A stretch of 42,710 nt of DNA, from assembly GCA_030746635.1 (NCBI GenBank), contig JASLMH010000016.1:1-42710 (forward strand). Reading direction: 5' to 3'. The notes below the pieces were generated by a model. It was not told where the DNA came from and ran no database searches. It saw only the letters and a program-made list of their open reading frames with translations. Below, piece by piece: positions 25,515-34,498 of the stretch. Positions within the stretch are counted from its first letter, which is position 1. Every line of letters starts with the position of its first letter. A program made the translations under genes and the position numbers. The stretch comes from Alphaproteobacteria bacterium (GTDB taxonomy: Bacteria > Pseudomonadota > Alphaproteobacteria > GCA-2731375).

Positions 25515-27611
25515 TCAGGGCAGCTCGATCAGGATGTTGCCGAAATCGTCGCGGCGGGCAGTGGCGCCGGGCGGGACCAGGCAGGTGGCGTCGTACTCCT
25601 CGACGATCAGCGGGCCGGTGCGGCCGCCGTCCAGATCGGCGCGGCCAACCACCGCCGTCTCCAGCCAGCCGGCCTCCGGGCCGAAGTAGGCCCGGCGCGC
25701 GGCCGCCGGCGCAATGGCCGCCTCGGTGGCCAACTTCAACTGTTCGGGCATCAACGGCCGATCCGGCAGGCCGCGGCCGATCAGTTCGATGTTGACCAGT
25801 TCGACCGGCTCCTCCGGCCCGGCCCGGTGGCCGTAGGTCCGCTCGTGTTCCTGGCCGAAGCGTTCCTCCAGTTCGGCGATCTTCGCCGCATCGAAATCGC
25901 CGTCGGGCGCCGGCACGCTGAGTTCGAAGATCTGGCCCTTGTAGTGCATGTTGGCGCCACGGCGGAGCTCCAATTGCCCCGGTTGGAAGCCGTCATTGGC
26001 CAGTTGCGACCGGGCCTCGGCCTCCAGGGCGCCCCAGGCCTCGTTCAACAGGGCCGGCGGGCAGTCCCTTAGGATCCGCTTCAGGCTGCGGGAATAGTGA
26101 TGCTCGACGTCGGCATAAAGCAGCCCGAAGGAGGAGAACAGGCCCGGCGACGGTGGCACCACGATGCGCCGCATACCCAGCGCCCGGGCCATGCCGGCGG
26201 CGAACAGCGGGCCGTTGCCGCCAAAGGCGAACAAGGCGTATTCGCGGGGGTCGCGGCCGCGCTCGGAGGAGACGGCGCGGATCGCCCGGATCATGTTGGA
26301 GATGGCGATCTGATGGGCGCCGTGGGCGGCCCGGGCCAGCTCCAGATCCAACGGCCCGGCGATGCGGTCCTGGAACACCCGGGCACCGCGATCGGCCTGC
26401 AGGGGTAGTTCGCCGCCCACCAGGTAGTCGGGATTCAGGTAGCCGAGGATGACGTTGGCGTCGGTTACGGTAGGTTCCTCGCCGCCCATGCCGTAGCAGA
26501 CCGGGCCGGGTCGGGCGCCGGCGCTGTGCGGGCCGATGCGCATGGATCCGCCCGGATCGATCCAGACGATGGAGCCGCCGCCGGCACCGACCTCGGCCAG
26601 GTCGATGGCCGGCACCTTCAACTGGTAGCCGGCGCCGGTCAAAAGCCGCGAGCCGACCATGATGCCGCCGCCGACCTGGTAATCCAGGCTGCGGGTGAAT
26701 TGGCCGCCCTCGATCAGCGACGTCTTGGCGGTGGTGCCGCCCATGTCGAAGGTGATGATGTCGGGCAGATCCAGCTTGCCGGCCAGGGCCTGGGCCCCGA
26801 CGACGCCGCCGGCCGGACCGGATTCGATGATATTGACCGGCTTGCGGGCGGCCACCTCGGCGCTGATCAGGCCGCCGTTCGATTGCATCAGCAACAATGG
26901 CGAAGTCAGCCCGGTCGCGCGCAGGCCCTGGTCCAGGCGGCGCAGGTAGCCGGCGACGATGGGCATCACGTAGGCGTTGATCACCGTCGTCGAGGTGCGC
27001 TGATACTCGTTGATCTCGGGCAGCACCTCGCTGCTGATGCAGCGCGGCAGCTCCGGTGCCAGGCGTTCGATCGCCGCCTCGATTTGCCGTTCATGGTCGG
27101 CGCTGACGTAGGCGTTGATCAGGCAGACGGCGATGGTCTCGACGCCCTCGTCCAGCAGCCGCCGCACCACCCGCTCGACCTCGTCCGGGTCCAGCGGCTT
27201 GTCGACCCCGCCTTGGTGATCGATGCGTTCGTCGACCGCCAGGCGCAGATAGCGCGGCACCAGCGGCGACGGTTTCTCCCAATGCAAATCGTACAGCCGG
27301 GGCATGCGCAGGTTGCGGATTTCCAGGACGTCGCGGAAGCCCCTGGTGGTGATCAGGCCGGTGCGGGCGCCCTTGTGCTCGAGAATGGCGTTGGAGGCGA
27401 CGGTGGTGCCGTGCAGCACCTCCCCCACCTGTTCCGAGGGCACCCCGGCCGCCGCCCGCAGGCCGGCCAGGCCGTCGACCACCGCCGCCTCGTAGTTGTC
27501 GACGGTGGAGGGCACCTTGCGGACGTGCAGGGTGCCGTCCTGGCCCAGCATGACCAGGTCGGTGAAGGTACCGCCGATATCGGCGCCGACGCGGAAGTGT
27601 TCGACAGTCAT
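25515..27611 (-). CDS. hyuA: Hydantoinase/oxoprolinase family protein, HyuA (N-methylhydantoinase A-like)
   Basis: VGADIGGTFTDLVMLGQDGTLHVRKVPST, HGTTVASNAILEHKGARTGLITTRGFRDVLEIRNLRMPRLYDL, and IITFDMGGTTAK. Confidence 0.93.
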   Translation of the reverse strand: MTVEHFRVGADIGGTFTDLVMLGQDGTLHVRKVPSTVDNYEAAVVDGLAGLRAAAGVPSEQVGEVLHGTTVASNAILEHKGARTGLITTRGFRDVLEIRNLRMPRLYDLHWEKPSPLVPRYLRLAVDERIDHQGGVDKPLDPDEVERVVRRLLDEGVETIAVCLINAYVSADHERQIEAAIERLAPELPRCISSEVLPEINEYQRTSTTVINAYVMPIVAGYLRRLDQGLRATGLTSPLLLMQSNGGLISAEVAARKPVNIIESGPAGGVVGAQALAGKLDLPDIITFDMGGTTAKTSLIEGGQFTRSLDYQVGGGIMVGSRLLTGAGYQLKVPAIDLAEVGAGGGSIVWIDPGGSMRIGPHSAGARPGPVCYGMGGEEPTVTDANVILGYLNPDYLVGGELPLQADRGARVFQDRIAGPLDLELARAAHGAHQIAISNMIRAIRAVSSERGRDPREYALFAFGGNGPLFAAGMARALGMRRIVVPPSPGLFSSFGLLYADVEHHYSRSLKRILRDCPPALLNEAWGALEAEARSQLANDGFQPGQLELRRGANMHYKGQIFELSVPAPDGDFDAAKIAELEERFGQEHERTYGHRAGPEEPVELVNIELIGRGLPDRPLMPEQLKLATEAAIAPAAARRAYFGPEAGWLETAVVGRADLDGGRTGPLIVEEYDATCLVPPGATARRDDFGNILIELP

Positions 27612-29404
27612 TAGTCAGCCGCCTGCTCGGACGCCGATGGTTCGTGCCACGCCACCTTGAGGGGTTCGGCCGGGCGGTCGGCGCGCAGTTCGGCCCGGCG
27701 GGCGGCTGTCGCCGCTTCATTGACGCTCCAGTCGGCGGTGTCGACGATGACGCCGTAGTCGTCGGCGGCCGCGCCCGGGCTGACCAGTTCGTTGCGCACG
27801 TCGGCCAGCACCGCCGCGGGGTCCCTGTCCAGGGGATCGCCCCAGCCGCCGCCGCCGGCCAGTTCGTGGCGGAAGACGTCGCCCTGGCGGATGGTCATGG
27901 TCAGCTTGGAGGCCAGCGGTCGGTTCTCCCCCTCCGGGTTCATGGCATTGGCGGACGGCTTGCCGGGCCAGCCGCCGTACAGGCCATAGGGCCGGAACTT
28001 GCGGCGGTCCGAGCGCACCTGCAAGACCGCCTCCTTCTCGAGGAAGCGATAGTCGCGGCGATAGGGCGCGCCGCCGCGATACCGCCCCGGCCCGGCCCGG
28101 TCGGGCACGAATTCGTAGGACAGGATCTGCATCGGCTGCTCGGTCTCGATCACCTCGACCGATTGCGAGGCCATGTTGGCGAACATATTGGCGTTGCCCT
28201 GCAAACCGTCGGCCCAGGGCCGGCCGCCCCAGGTGCCGCAGGCGAAGTCGACATAGATGTAGGGCTTCCGCTCGGCGTCGTAGCCGCCGATCGAGACCCC
28301 GGTGTTGCCGCCGTCCGAGGCGGCGCCGACCCGGTCGGGCAGCATCATCGCCAGGGCGCCGAACATGCAGTCCCCCATCCTGAAACCGGTCAGGCCGCGG
28401 GCGGCGCAGGCCCCCGGCAGCACCATGTTGGCGATGCTGCCCGGCGGCGCGATCACCTTGATCACCCGGAACACCCCCTCGTTGTTGGGGATGTTGGGCG
28501 GCAGTACCGAGCGGATGGCGGCGACGGAATGGGCGACGGTGAAGGACAGGGTGTTGTTGATGGCGCCCTTGACCTGGGGCGATGAGCCGGTCCAGTCGAC
28601 CTCCATGCTGTCGCCCTGTTTGCGGACGGTGACGAACAGGCGGATCGGTCGATCGACGTCGATGCCGTCGTCGTCGATCCAGTCCTCGAAGCTGAACTCG
28701 CCATCCGGCAGTTCGGCCACGGCGGCCCGGGTCAGCCGCTCGGCATAGTCGATCACCTCGCGCATGTAGAGGCGCACCTTGTCGACGCCGTAGCGCTCGA
28801 CCAGTTCGCCGAACTGGCCCTCGGCGACGTGGCAGGCGGCCAGTTGCGCCCGCAGGTCGGCCTTGACCTGCACCGGGATGCGCACGTTGACCTCGATCAG
28901 CGACCACAGGGTGTCGTTGCGGCGGCCCCCCTCGAACAGCTTCAGCGGCGGGATGCGCAGGCCTTCCTGGTAGATCTCGGTTGAATCGGAGGCGTTCGAG
29001 CCCGGCACCCGGCCGCCGACGTCGGCGTGGTGGCAGATCGTGGCGGCGAAGGCGATGCGCTCTCCGTCGGCGTACAGCGGCTGGAAGATGAAGATGTCGG
29101 GCAGGTGCATGCCGCCGTCGAAGGGGTCGTTCATGATGTACATGTCGCCTGGGCCCATCTCGGCCCCGAAACGCTCGACCACCACCGCCAGGGCGGCCGG
29201 GATCGAGCCCAGGTGACCCGGCAGGGTCAGGCCCTGGGCCACCATCTTGCCGTCGGCGTCGGCGAGGGCGGTGGAGAAATCCATGTTGTCGCGCAGCACC
29301 CCGGAATAGGTGGTGCGGCAGATCGTTACCGCCATCTCGTCGGCGATGGCGAAGATGGCGTTCTTGAACAGTTCGAACTCGATGGGATCGGTCAGGTCGG
29401 CCAT
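27611..29404 (-). CDS. hyuB: Hydantoinase B/oxoprolinase family protein, HyuB
   Basis: PIEFELFKNAIFAIADEMAVTICRTTYSGVLRDNMDFSTALADADGKMVAQG, NDPFDGGMHLPDIF. TAATG junction with hyuA. Confidence 0.93.
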   Translation of the reverse strand: MADLTDPIEFELFKNAIFAIADEMAVTICRTTYSGVLRDNMDFSTALADADGKMVAQGLTLPGHLGSIPAALAVVVERFGAEMGPGDMYIMNDPFDGGMHLPDIFIFQPLYADGERIAFAATICHHADVGGRVPGSNASDSTEIYQEGLRIPPLKLFEGGRRNDTLWSLIEVNVRIPVQVKADLRAQLAACHVAEGQFGELVERYGVDKVRLYMREVIDYAERLTRAAVAELPDGEFSFEDWIDDDGIDVDRPIRLFVTVRKQGDSMEVDWTGSSPQVKGAINNTLSFTVAHSVAAIRSVLPPNIPNNEGVFRVIKVIAPPGSIANMVLPGACAARGLTGFRMGDCMFGALAMMLPDRVGAASDGGNTGVSIGGYDAERKPYIYVDFACGTWGGRPWADGLQGNANMFANMASQSVEVIETEQPMQILSYEFVPDRAGPGRYRGGAPYRRDYRFLEKEAVLQVRSDRRKFRPYGLYGGWPGKPSANAMNPEGENRPLASKLTMTIRQGDVFRHELAGGGGWGDPLDRDPAAVLADVRNELVSPGAAADDYGVIVDTADWSVNEAATAARRAELRADRPAEPLKVAWHEPSASEQAAD

Positions 29405-29533
29405 TGGTGCTCCGCTCGGTTGCCGGCAGGCACCGCGAACTATGCCGGCCCCCGGCCCGGCCGTCCAGTTGACGGCATGGGGCGGCTTCCGCTCAAATCG
29501 GCCGGCAGGCAGGGCCAGCATCGCGGGAGCGGG

Positions 29534-32092
29534 ATGACCAACGACGCCGAATTGCGGACGGAACACGAAGAAAGCTGGATCAAGAGCCACTGCCAGCAGT
29601 GCTTCAACGCCTGCGGCATCGAGGTCCAGGTCCGGGATGGCCAGCCGATCAAGATCCGGGGCGACGTCGACGACCCCAACACCAAGGGCCATCTCTGCGC
29701 CCGGGGCCTGTCGGGGGTGGCCAAGTATTACGACCCGCACCGGCTGCGGACACCCCTGATCCGCAGCAACCCGGAGAAGGGCCGGGACGTCGACCCGGCC
29801 TGGCGCGAGGCCGACTGGGACGAGGCGCTGGAGCTGATCGCCGACAAGCTGCGGCAAATTCGCCGGGAGAACCCCAACAAGCTGATCTGTTCGCTGTGGC
29901 CGTTCGAGAAGTATGTCCAAAGCTTCGCCTGGGGCGCGGCGTTCGGCACCGCCAACGGCGGCTTCTCGTTCAGCGGCGTCTCCAACCAGTGCGCCAACCC
30001 GAACCATTTCATCGGCATGGTCACCCACGGCGCGCTGCTGGAATTCCCCGATCTGGACCACTGCAACTACCTGATCCTGCTGGGCTCGGAATACGGCCAT
30101 GCGGCCTATCAGTCCTCGGTGCGGATCTCGCGGGAATTGGCCGAGGCGCGGGAGCGGGGGCTGCGGCTGGTGGTGGCCGATCCGCGCCTGTCGGTGGCCG
30201 CCGGCAAGGCGGACGAATGGCTGCCGGTGAAGCCGGCCACCGATTTGGCCCTGCTGCTGGCGATGATCCACCTCCTCCTCCACGACTACGGCATTTACGA
30301 CGCCGAATGGCTGAAGTCGGGGACCAACGCGCCCTATCTGCTGGGGCCGGAGCGGCATTTCGTCACCGACCCGGGCAGCGGCAAGCCGCTGATCTGGGAC
30401 CTATCGGCCGGGATGGCAAAGCCGTTCGACGACCCGAGCATCGGCGAGCCGGCCCTGGAAGGCGGCTATCACGTCGACGGCGTGCCCTGCCTGCCGGCCT
30501 TCCAGTACCTGAAGGACGAGACCGCCAGCTACACCCCGGACTGGGCGGCGGCGGTCTGCGACATACCCGCCGACACCATCCGCCGCATCACCCGGGAATT
30601 CGCCGAGGCGGCCTGCATCGGCCAAAGCATCACCATCGACGGCCGGGTCTATCCCTACCGGCCGGTGGCGCTGTTGTCGTACCGGGGGCTGCAGGCCCAC
30701 ACCAACGGCACCCTGGCCATGATGGCGCAGGAAACCGTGATGATGCTGGTCGGCGCCCTGGGCGTGCCCGGCGGCCTGCTGCCGAAAAGCATGGACGGCC
30801 GCCGCTTCGGCGGCCCGCCGAACATGCTGGCCAAGGGTCCGGACGGCATGATCCAGCCGCAAGCCACCGGCTGGCACCTGCACACGCCGTTCCGCTACCC
30901 GCCAAAAAGCCTGGATCTGCGGGAATACGGTCCGTTGGCCTGCGACATGGGGCACCTGGTGCCTTTGACCAGCCTGGAGCCGGCCAAATACGGCATCGAC
31001 TACGAGCCCGAGGCCTTGGTGATCTACCACAGCAACCCGTTCACCAACTGTGGCGACCGCGGCATCGTCGAGCAGGCCCTGAAGAAGTTGGACCTGGTGG
31101 TCAGCATCAACATCTACCTGGACGAGACCACCCGGTTCGCCGACGTGGTGCTGCCCGAACACACCTATCTGGAGCGCCACAACCTGATCAACTGGAGCCA
31201 CGACATGCAGGGCCTGCAGGTCGGCCAGCCGGCGGTGGCGCCCAGGCATCGGTCCATGGAGGGCATGGACATCCTGATCGAGCTGGCCGAGCGGGCCGGC
31301 TTCCTGTTCGGCGAGGACGGCTTCAACGCCGGTCTGAACCGGACCCTGGGGCTGCATGGCCAGTTCCAACTGCACCCCGACCGCAAATACAGCTATGACG
31401 AAATCCTGGATATCCAGGCCAATTGCCATTCCGAGGGCGAGCGGGACCTGGCCTGGTACCAGACCCATGGCAACGATTTCCGGCCCCTGCCGGCGGCGCA
31501 CAAATACCGCATCTACGGCGATGCCCGCTTGCCGCTGTTCTACAACACCATCCGCGAGGCCGGCGACGAATTGAAACGCCACCTCTCGGAACACCGCATC
31601 GCCGAACGCCACGGCCTCGACATCAACACCGAGATCTACAAGGGCCTGCCATTCTGGCTGGCCAGCCCGGTGCATGCGGACGACGGCTTCGATTTCTATC
31701 TGATCTCGTACAAGTCCTACATGACCACCTACGCCGACACCGCCACCAACCCGATCCTGATGGAGGTGGCGAAGCGGGATCCGGCTTTGATGAAGGTGGT
31801 GATCAACGCCGCCGCCGCCCGGGCCCGGGGCCTGGCCGACGGCGATGCGGTCTGGGTGGAATCCCGCTTCGCCAAGGCCAAGGGGGTGCTGGGCCTGACC
31901 GAGGGCATCCACCCGCGGACCGCCGCCGTCTCGGGCGGCTTCGGCCGCTGGAGTGGCCACCCGGTGGCCCACGGCAAGGGCCTGAGCCAGAACCCGCACC
32001 TGGCCATCGACCTGGAACACACCGGCATGCTGGGCGGCTCCATGGAGACCACCGCCAAGATCAATATCTACCCCGTGGAGCCCGGCGCATGA
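29534..32092 (+). CDS. Molybdopterin (bis-MGD) oxidoreductase catalytic subunit, PsrA/PhsA-like; cytoplasmic (no Tat signal)
   Basis: HCQQCFNACGIEVQV...GHLCARG FeS motif, WREADWDEALELIADKL, possible Mo-ligand region SNQCANPNHF, VLPEHTYLERHN and C-terminal MGD-binding domain. Confidence 0.93.
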   Translation: MTNDAELRTEHEESWIKSHCQQCFNACGIEVQVRDGQPIKIRGDVDDPNTKGHLCARGLSGVAKYYDPHRLRTPLIRSNPEKGRDVDPAWREADWDEALELIADKLRQIRRENPNKLICSLWPFEKYVQSFAWGAAFGTANGGFSFSGVSNQCANPNHFIGMVTHGALLEFPDLDHCNYLILLGSEYGHAAYQSSVRISRELAEARERGLRLVVADPRLSVAAGKADEWLPVKPATDLALLLAMIHLLLHDYGIYDAEWLKSGTNAPYLLGPERHFVTDPGSGKPLIWDLSAGMAKPFDDPSIGEPALEGGYHVDGVPCLPAFQYLKDETASYTPDWAAAVCDIPADTIRRITREFAEAACIGQSITIDGRVYPYRPVALLSYRGLQAHTNGTLAMMAQETVMMLVGALGVPGGLLPKSMDGRRFGGPPNMLAKGPDGMIQPQATGWHLHTPFRYPPKSLDLREYGPLACDMGHLVPLTSLEPAKYGIDYEPEALVIYHSNPFTNCGDRGIVEQALKKLDLVVSINIYLDETTRFADVVLPEHTYLERHNLINWSHDMQGLQVGQPAVAPRHRSMEGMDILIELAERAGFLFGEDGFNAGLNRTLGLHGQFQLHPDRKYSYDEILDIQANCHSEGERDLAWYQTHGNDFRPLPAAHKYRIYGDARLPLFYNTIREAGDELKRHLSEHRIAERHGLDINTEIYKGLPFWLASPVHADDGFDFYLISYKSYMTTYADTATNPILMEVAKRDPALMKVVINAAAARARGLADGDAVWVESRFAKAKGVLGLTEGIHPRTAAVSGGFGRWSGHPVAHGKGLSQNPHLAIDLEHTGMLGGSMETTAKINIYPVEPGA

Positions 32093-32703
32093 CCACCTGG
32101 GCGATGGTGTTCGACCTGAAGCGCTGCATCGGCTGCAACGCCTGCGTCGTCGCCTGCAAGATGGAGAACGCCCTGCCGGAGGACGTCTTCTTCACCCGCA
32201 CCTTCGTAATCGAGGTCGGCGCGTTCCCGGAAGTCCGGCGGGTCTACATCCCGACCCTGTGCAATCAATGCCAGGACGCGCCCTGCGAGACGGCCTGTCC
32301 CAGCGGCGCCACCGAGAGCCGCGCGGACGGCATCGTCATGGTCGATCAGGACAAGTGCATCGGTTGCAGCGCCTGCGCCGTCGCCTGTCCCTACGACAAC
32401 CGCAGCCAGCTCACCCAGGAGGCCCTGGACGGCAGCTATTTCGGCCCCGGCCAGCAGGCCGCCTTCGAACTGACCCGCGGCGAACGCTGGCAGGCCGGCA
32501 CCGTCACCAAGTGCGATTTCTGCAGCCGTCGGGTCGATGCCGGACAGGAACCCGCCTGCGTCGCCTCCTGCCCCACCGATGCCCGCATTTTCGGCGACCG
32601 GGACGACCCGGACAGCGCCCCTAGCCGGCTGATCCGCCAGCGCAACGGCCGCCCGCCCATGCCGGAGAAGAACACCCGGCCCAACGTGTTCTACGTGGAT
32701 TAG
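32089..32703 (+). CDS. 4x[4Fe-4S] ferredoxin-type electron-transfer subunit (DmsB/PsrB-like)
   Basis: CIGCNACVVACK, CNQCQDAPCETACP, CIGCSACAVACP, CDFCSRR...CVASCP. ATGA overlap with the upstream gene. Confidence 0.95.
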   Translation: MTTWAMVFDLKRCIGCNACVVACKMENALPEDVFFTRTFVIEVGAFPEVRRVYIPTLCNQCQDAPCETACPSGATESRADGIVMVDQDKCIGCSACAVACPYDNRSQLTQEALDGSYFGPGQQAAFELTRGERWQAGTVTKCDFCSRRVDAGQEPACVASCPTDARIFGDRDDPDSAPSRLIRQRNGRPPMPEKNTRPNVFYVD

Positions 32704-32708
32704 CCGTC

Positions 32709-33593
32709 ATGTCCGAAATGCAGATGGTCGGCGACAGCTTCCGCCTCGGCTACCGGGCCCAGCGGCATTGGGACGGCGCCATGGCCGGCGCCTTCTTCTG
32801 CGGCGAATTGGGGGCGGGGCTGTTCCTGGCGGCGATGGTGCTGGAGGTGGTGCCGGGGATGCTGCTCGGCCTGTTGCTGACCGGCGTCGGCAAGCCGATC
32901 CTTCATTTCGCCCACCTGGGGGCGCCGGGGAAATCCTGGCGCGCCATCCTGCGGCCCGATAGGTCCTGGACCAGCCGGGGCCTGATCGCCATCGTGGTGT
33001 TCTGCGGTGCCGGCCTGCTGCACACCGTCAACGCCGCCACCGGCGATGTCATCCCGTTCGATCGGGCATGGCAGGTGCTGGCCGGTGCCGCCGCCCTGGT
33101 GGTGCTGACCTACCAAGGCTTCGCCATGTCCCATTCCACCGCCATCGCCCTGTGGAGCACGGCGATGATGCCCATCGCCGGCCTGCTCTACGGTCTGGCC
33201 GGCGGCGTCATCGTCAGCCTACTGCTGCGGAGCGGCGCGGCCGGGCCGTTGCTCATGGTGGCGCAGGGCCTGCTGCTGGCGGTCGGGGTCATGCTGTTTT
33301 GTCTCCTGTACGCCGCCCAACACGGCTCGCCCGGCGGCCGGCTGTCGGCGGAGTTGCTGTTTCGCGGCCGCTATGCCCGCTGGTTCCATGGTGTCGTCGT
33401 GGCCGTGGGACTGGTGCTGCCGACGCTGGCCTTTTGGCTGGGCGGCGGCGGGCCGATCAATCTGGCCATCGCGGCGGCGGGCGTGCTGGCCGGCTTCCTC
33501 GCCTTCCGGATCCTGGTCTTCAAGGCCGGGGTCTACGAACCGGTGATGGATTTCAGCGCCCTGCTGGGCGATAGCGGAAAGGCCATCCCATGA
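32709..33593 (+). CDS. NrfD/PsrC-type membrane anchor subunit
   Basis: Multiple TM segments with an NrfD-type N-terminus (YRAQRHWDGAMAGAFFCGELGAGLFLAAMVLE...GKPILHFAHLGAPGKSWRAILRPDRSWTSRG). Confidence 0.85.
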   Translation: MSEMQMVGDSFRLGYRAQRHWDGAMAGAFFCGELGAGLFLAAMVLEVVPGMLLGLLLTGVGKPILHFAHLGAPGKSWRAILRPDRSWTSRGLIAIVVFCGAGLLHTVNAATGDVIPFDRAWQVLAGAAALVVLTYQGFAMSHSTAIALWSTAMMPIAGLLYGLAGGVIVSLLLRSGAAGPLLMVAQGLLLAVGVMLFCLLYAAQHGSPGGRLSAELLFRGRYARWFHGVVVAVGLVLPTLAFWLGGGGPINLAIAAAGVLAGFLAFRILVFKAGVYEPVMDFSALLGDSGKAIP

Positions 33594-34489
33594 CCGTTGT
33601 TCTAGCCGAAGCCGATATTGCGCCGTTGCTGTCCTACGATGCGCTGATCCCAGCCATGGAAAAGGCGCTGGCCGCTTTTTCCGCCGGGCAGGTGATCCAG
33701 CCGGTGCGCAATATGCTGACCATCGAAGAGGAGAAACGCTACCTGGGCGTGATGCCGGCGGTGACGGACAATGCCATGGGCGCCAAGCTGGTGAGTTTCT
33801 ATCCGGGCAACGCTGGCTCGCCACTCCCCACGCACCTGGCCACCATCGCCCTATTCGAGCCGTCGACCGGCCAGCCGCTGGCCTTCCTGGACGGCCGCCT
33901 GATCACCGAGATGCGTACCGCGGCCGTCTCGGCCGCCGTGACCAAATATGCCGCCAAGCCCGATGCCCGGGTGCTGGCCCTGCTGGGCAGCGGCGTACAG
34001 GCCGACGCCCACCTGGACGCTCTCAAGCAGGTGCGTCCGATCGACGAGGTGCGGGTCTGGAGCCGAACCAAGGCACATGCCGAGGCCTTCGCCGAACGGC
34101 ACGGCGCCCAGGCCATGGACGCCGAGGCCGCCGTGCGCGGCGCCGACGTCATCGTCGCTGCCACCAACGCCCTGGAACCGGTCCTGCGCGGCGCCTGGCT
34201 GGCCGACGGCGTCCACGTCAACACCGTCGGCTCGCCCCGGCCGACCTGGCGGGAGTTGGACGATGACGCCATGGCCAATACCCTGATCGCCGATTCCCGC
34301 GACGCCGTGGCCCAGGAATCCGGCGACGTGATCCTGTCGGGCGCGACGGTGTTCGCGGAAGCCGGCGAGATCTTCACCGGCGATAAGCAGGTGCCGCCGG
34401 GCGCCACCACTGTCTTCAAGTCGGTCGGCCTGGCGGTCGAGGATATCGCCACGGCCCGGCTGGTCTACGACGCCTGGGAATCCCGTTAA
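33590..34489 (+). CDS. Ornithine cyclodeaminase / mu-crystallin family protein
   Basis: GAKLVSFYPGNAGSPLPTHLATIALFEPSTGQPLAFLDGRLITEMRTAAVSAAVTKYAAKPDARVLALLGSGVQA. Confidence 0.93.
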   Translation: MTVVLAEADIAPLLSYDALIPAMEKALAAFSAGQVIQPVRNMLTIEEEKRYLGVMPAVTDNAMGAKLVSFYPGNAGSPLPTHLATIALFEPSTGQPLAFLDGRLITEMRTAAVSAAVTKYAAKPDARVLALLGSGVQADAHLDALKQVRPIDEVRVWSRTKAHAEAFAERHGAQAMDAEAAVRGADVIVAATNALEPVLRGAWLADGVHVNTVGSPRPTWRELDDDAMANTLIADSRDAVAQESGDVILSGATVFAEAGEIFTGDKQVPPGATTVFKSVGLAVEDIATARLVYDAWESR

Positions 34490-34498
34490 TTCGCGACC

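Noticed and set aside
27611-30358. 915-aa HyuB with a long N-terminal extension
   Set aside because: Extension is antisense to the divergent Mo-oxidoreductase and lacks domain character; HyuB starts at 29404.
29599-32020. Long ORFs in other frames over the Mo-oxidoreductase (599 aa +, 539 aa -)
   Set aside because: GC-rich shadow ORFs; no recognisable domains, low-complexity R/G/P/A composition, while the 29534..32092 frame has clear family motifs.
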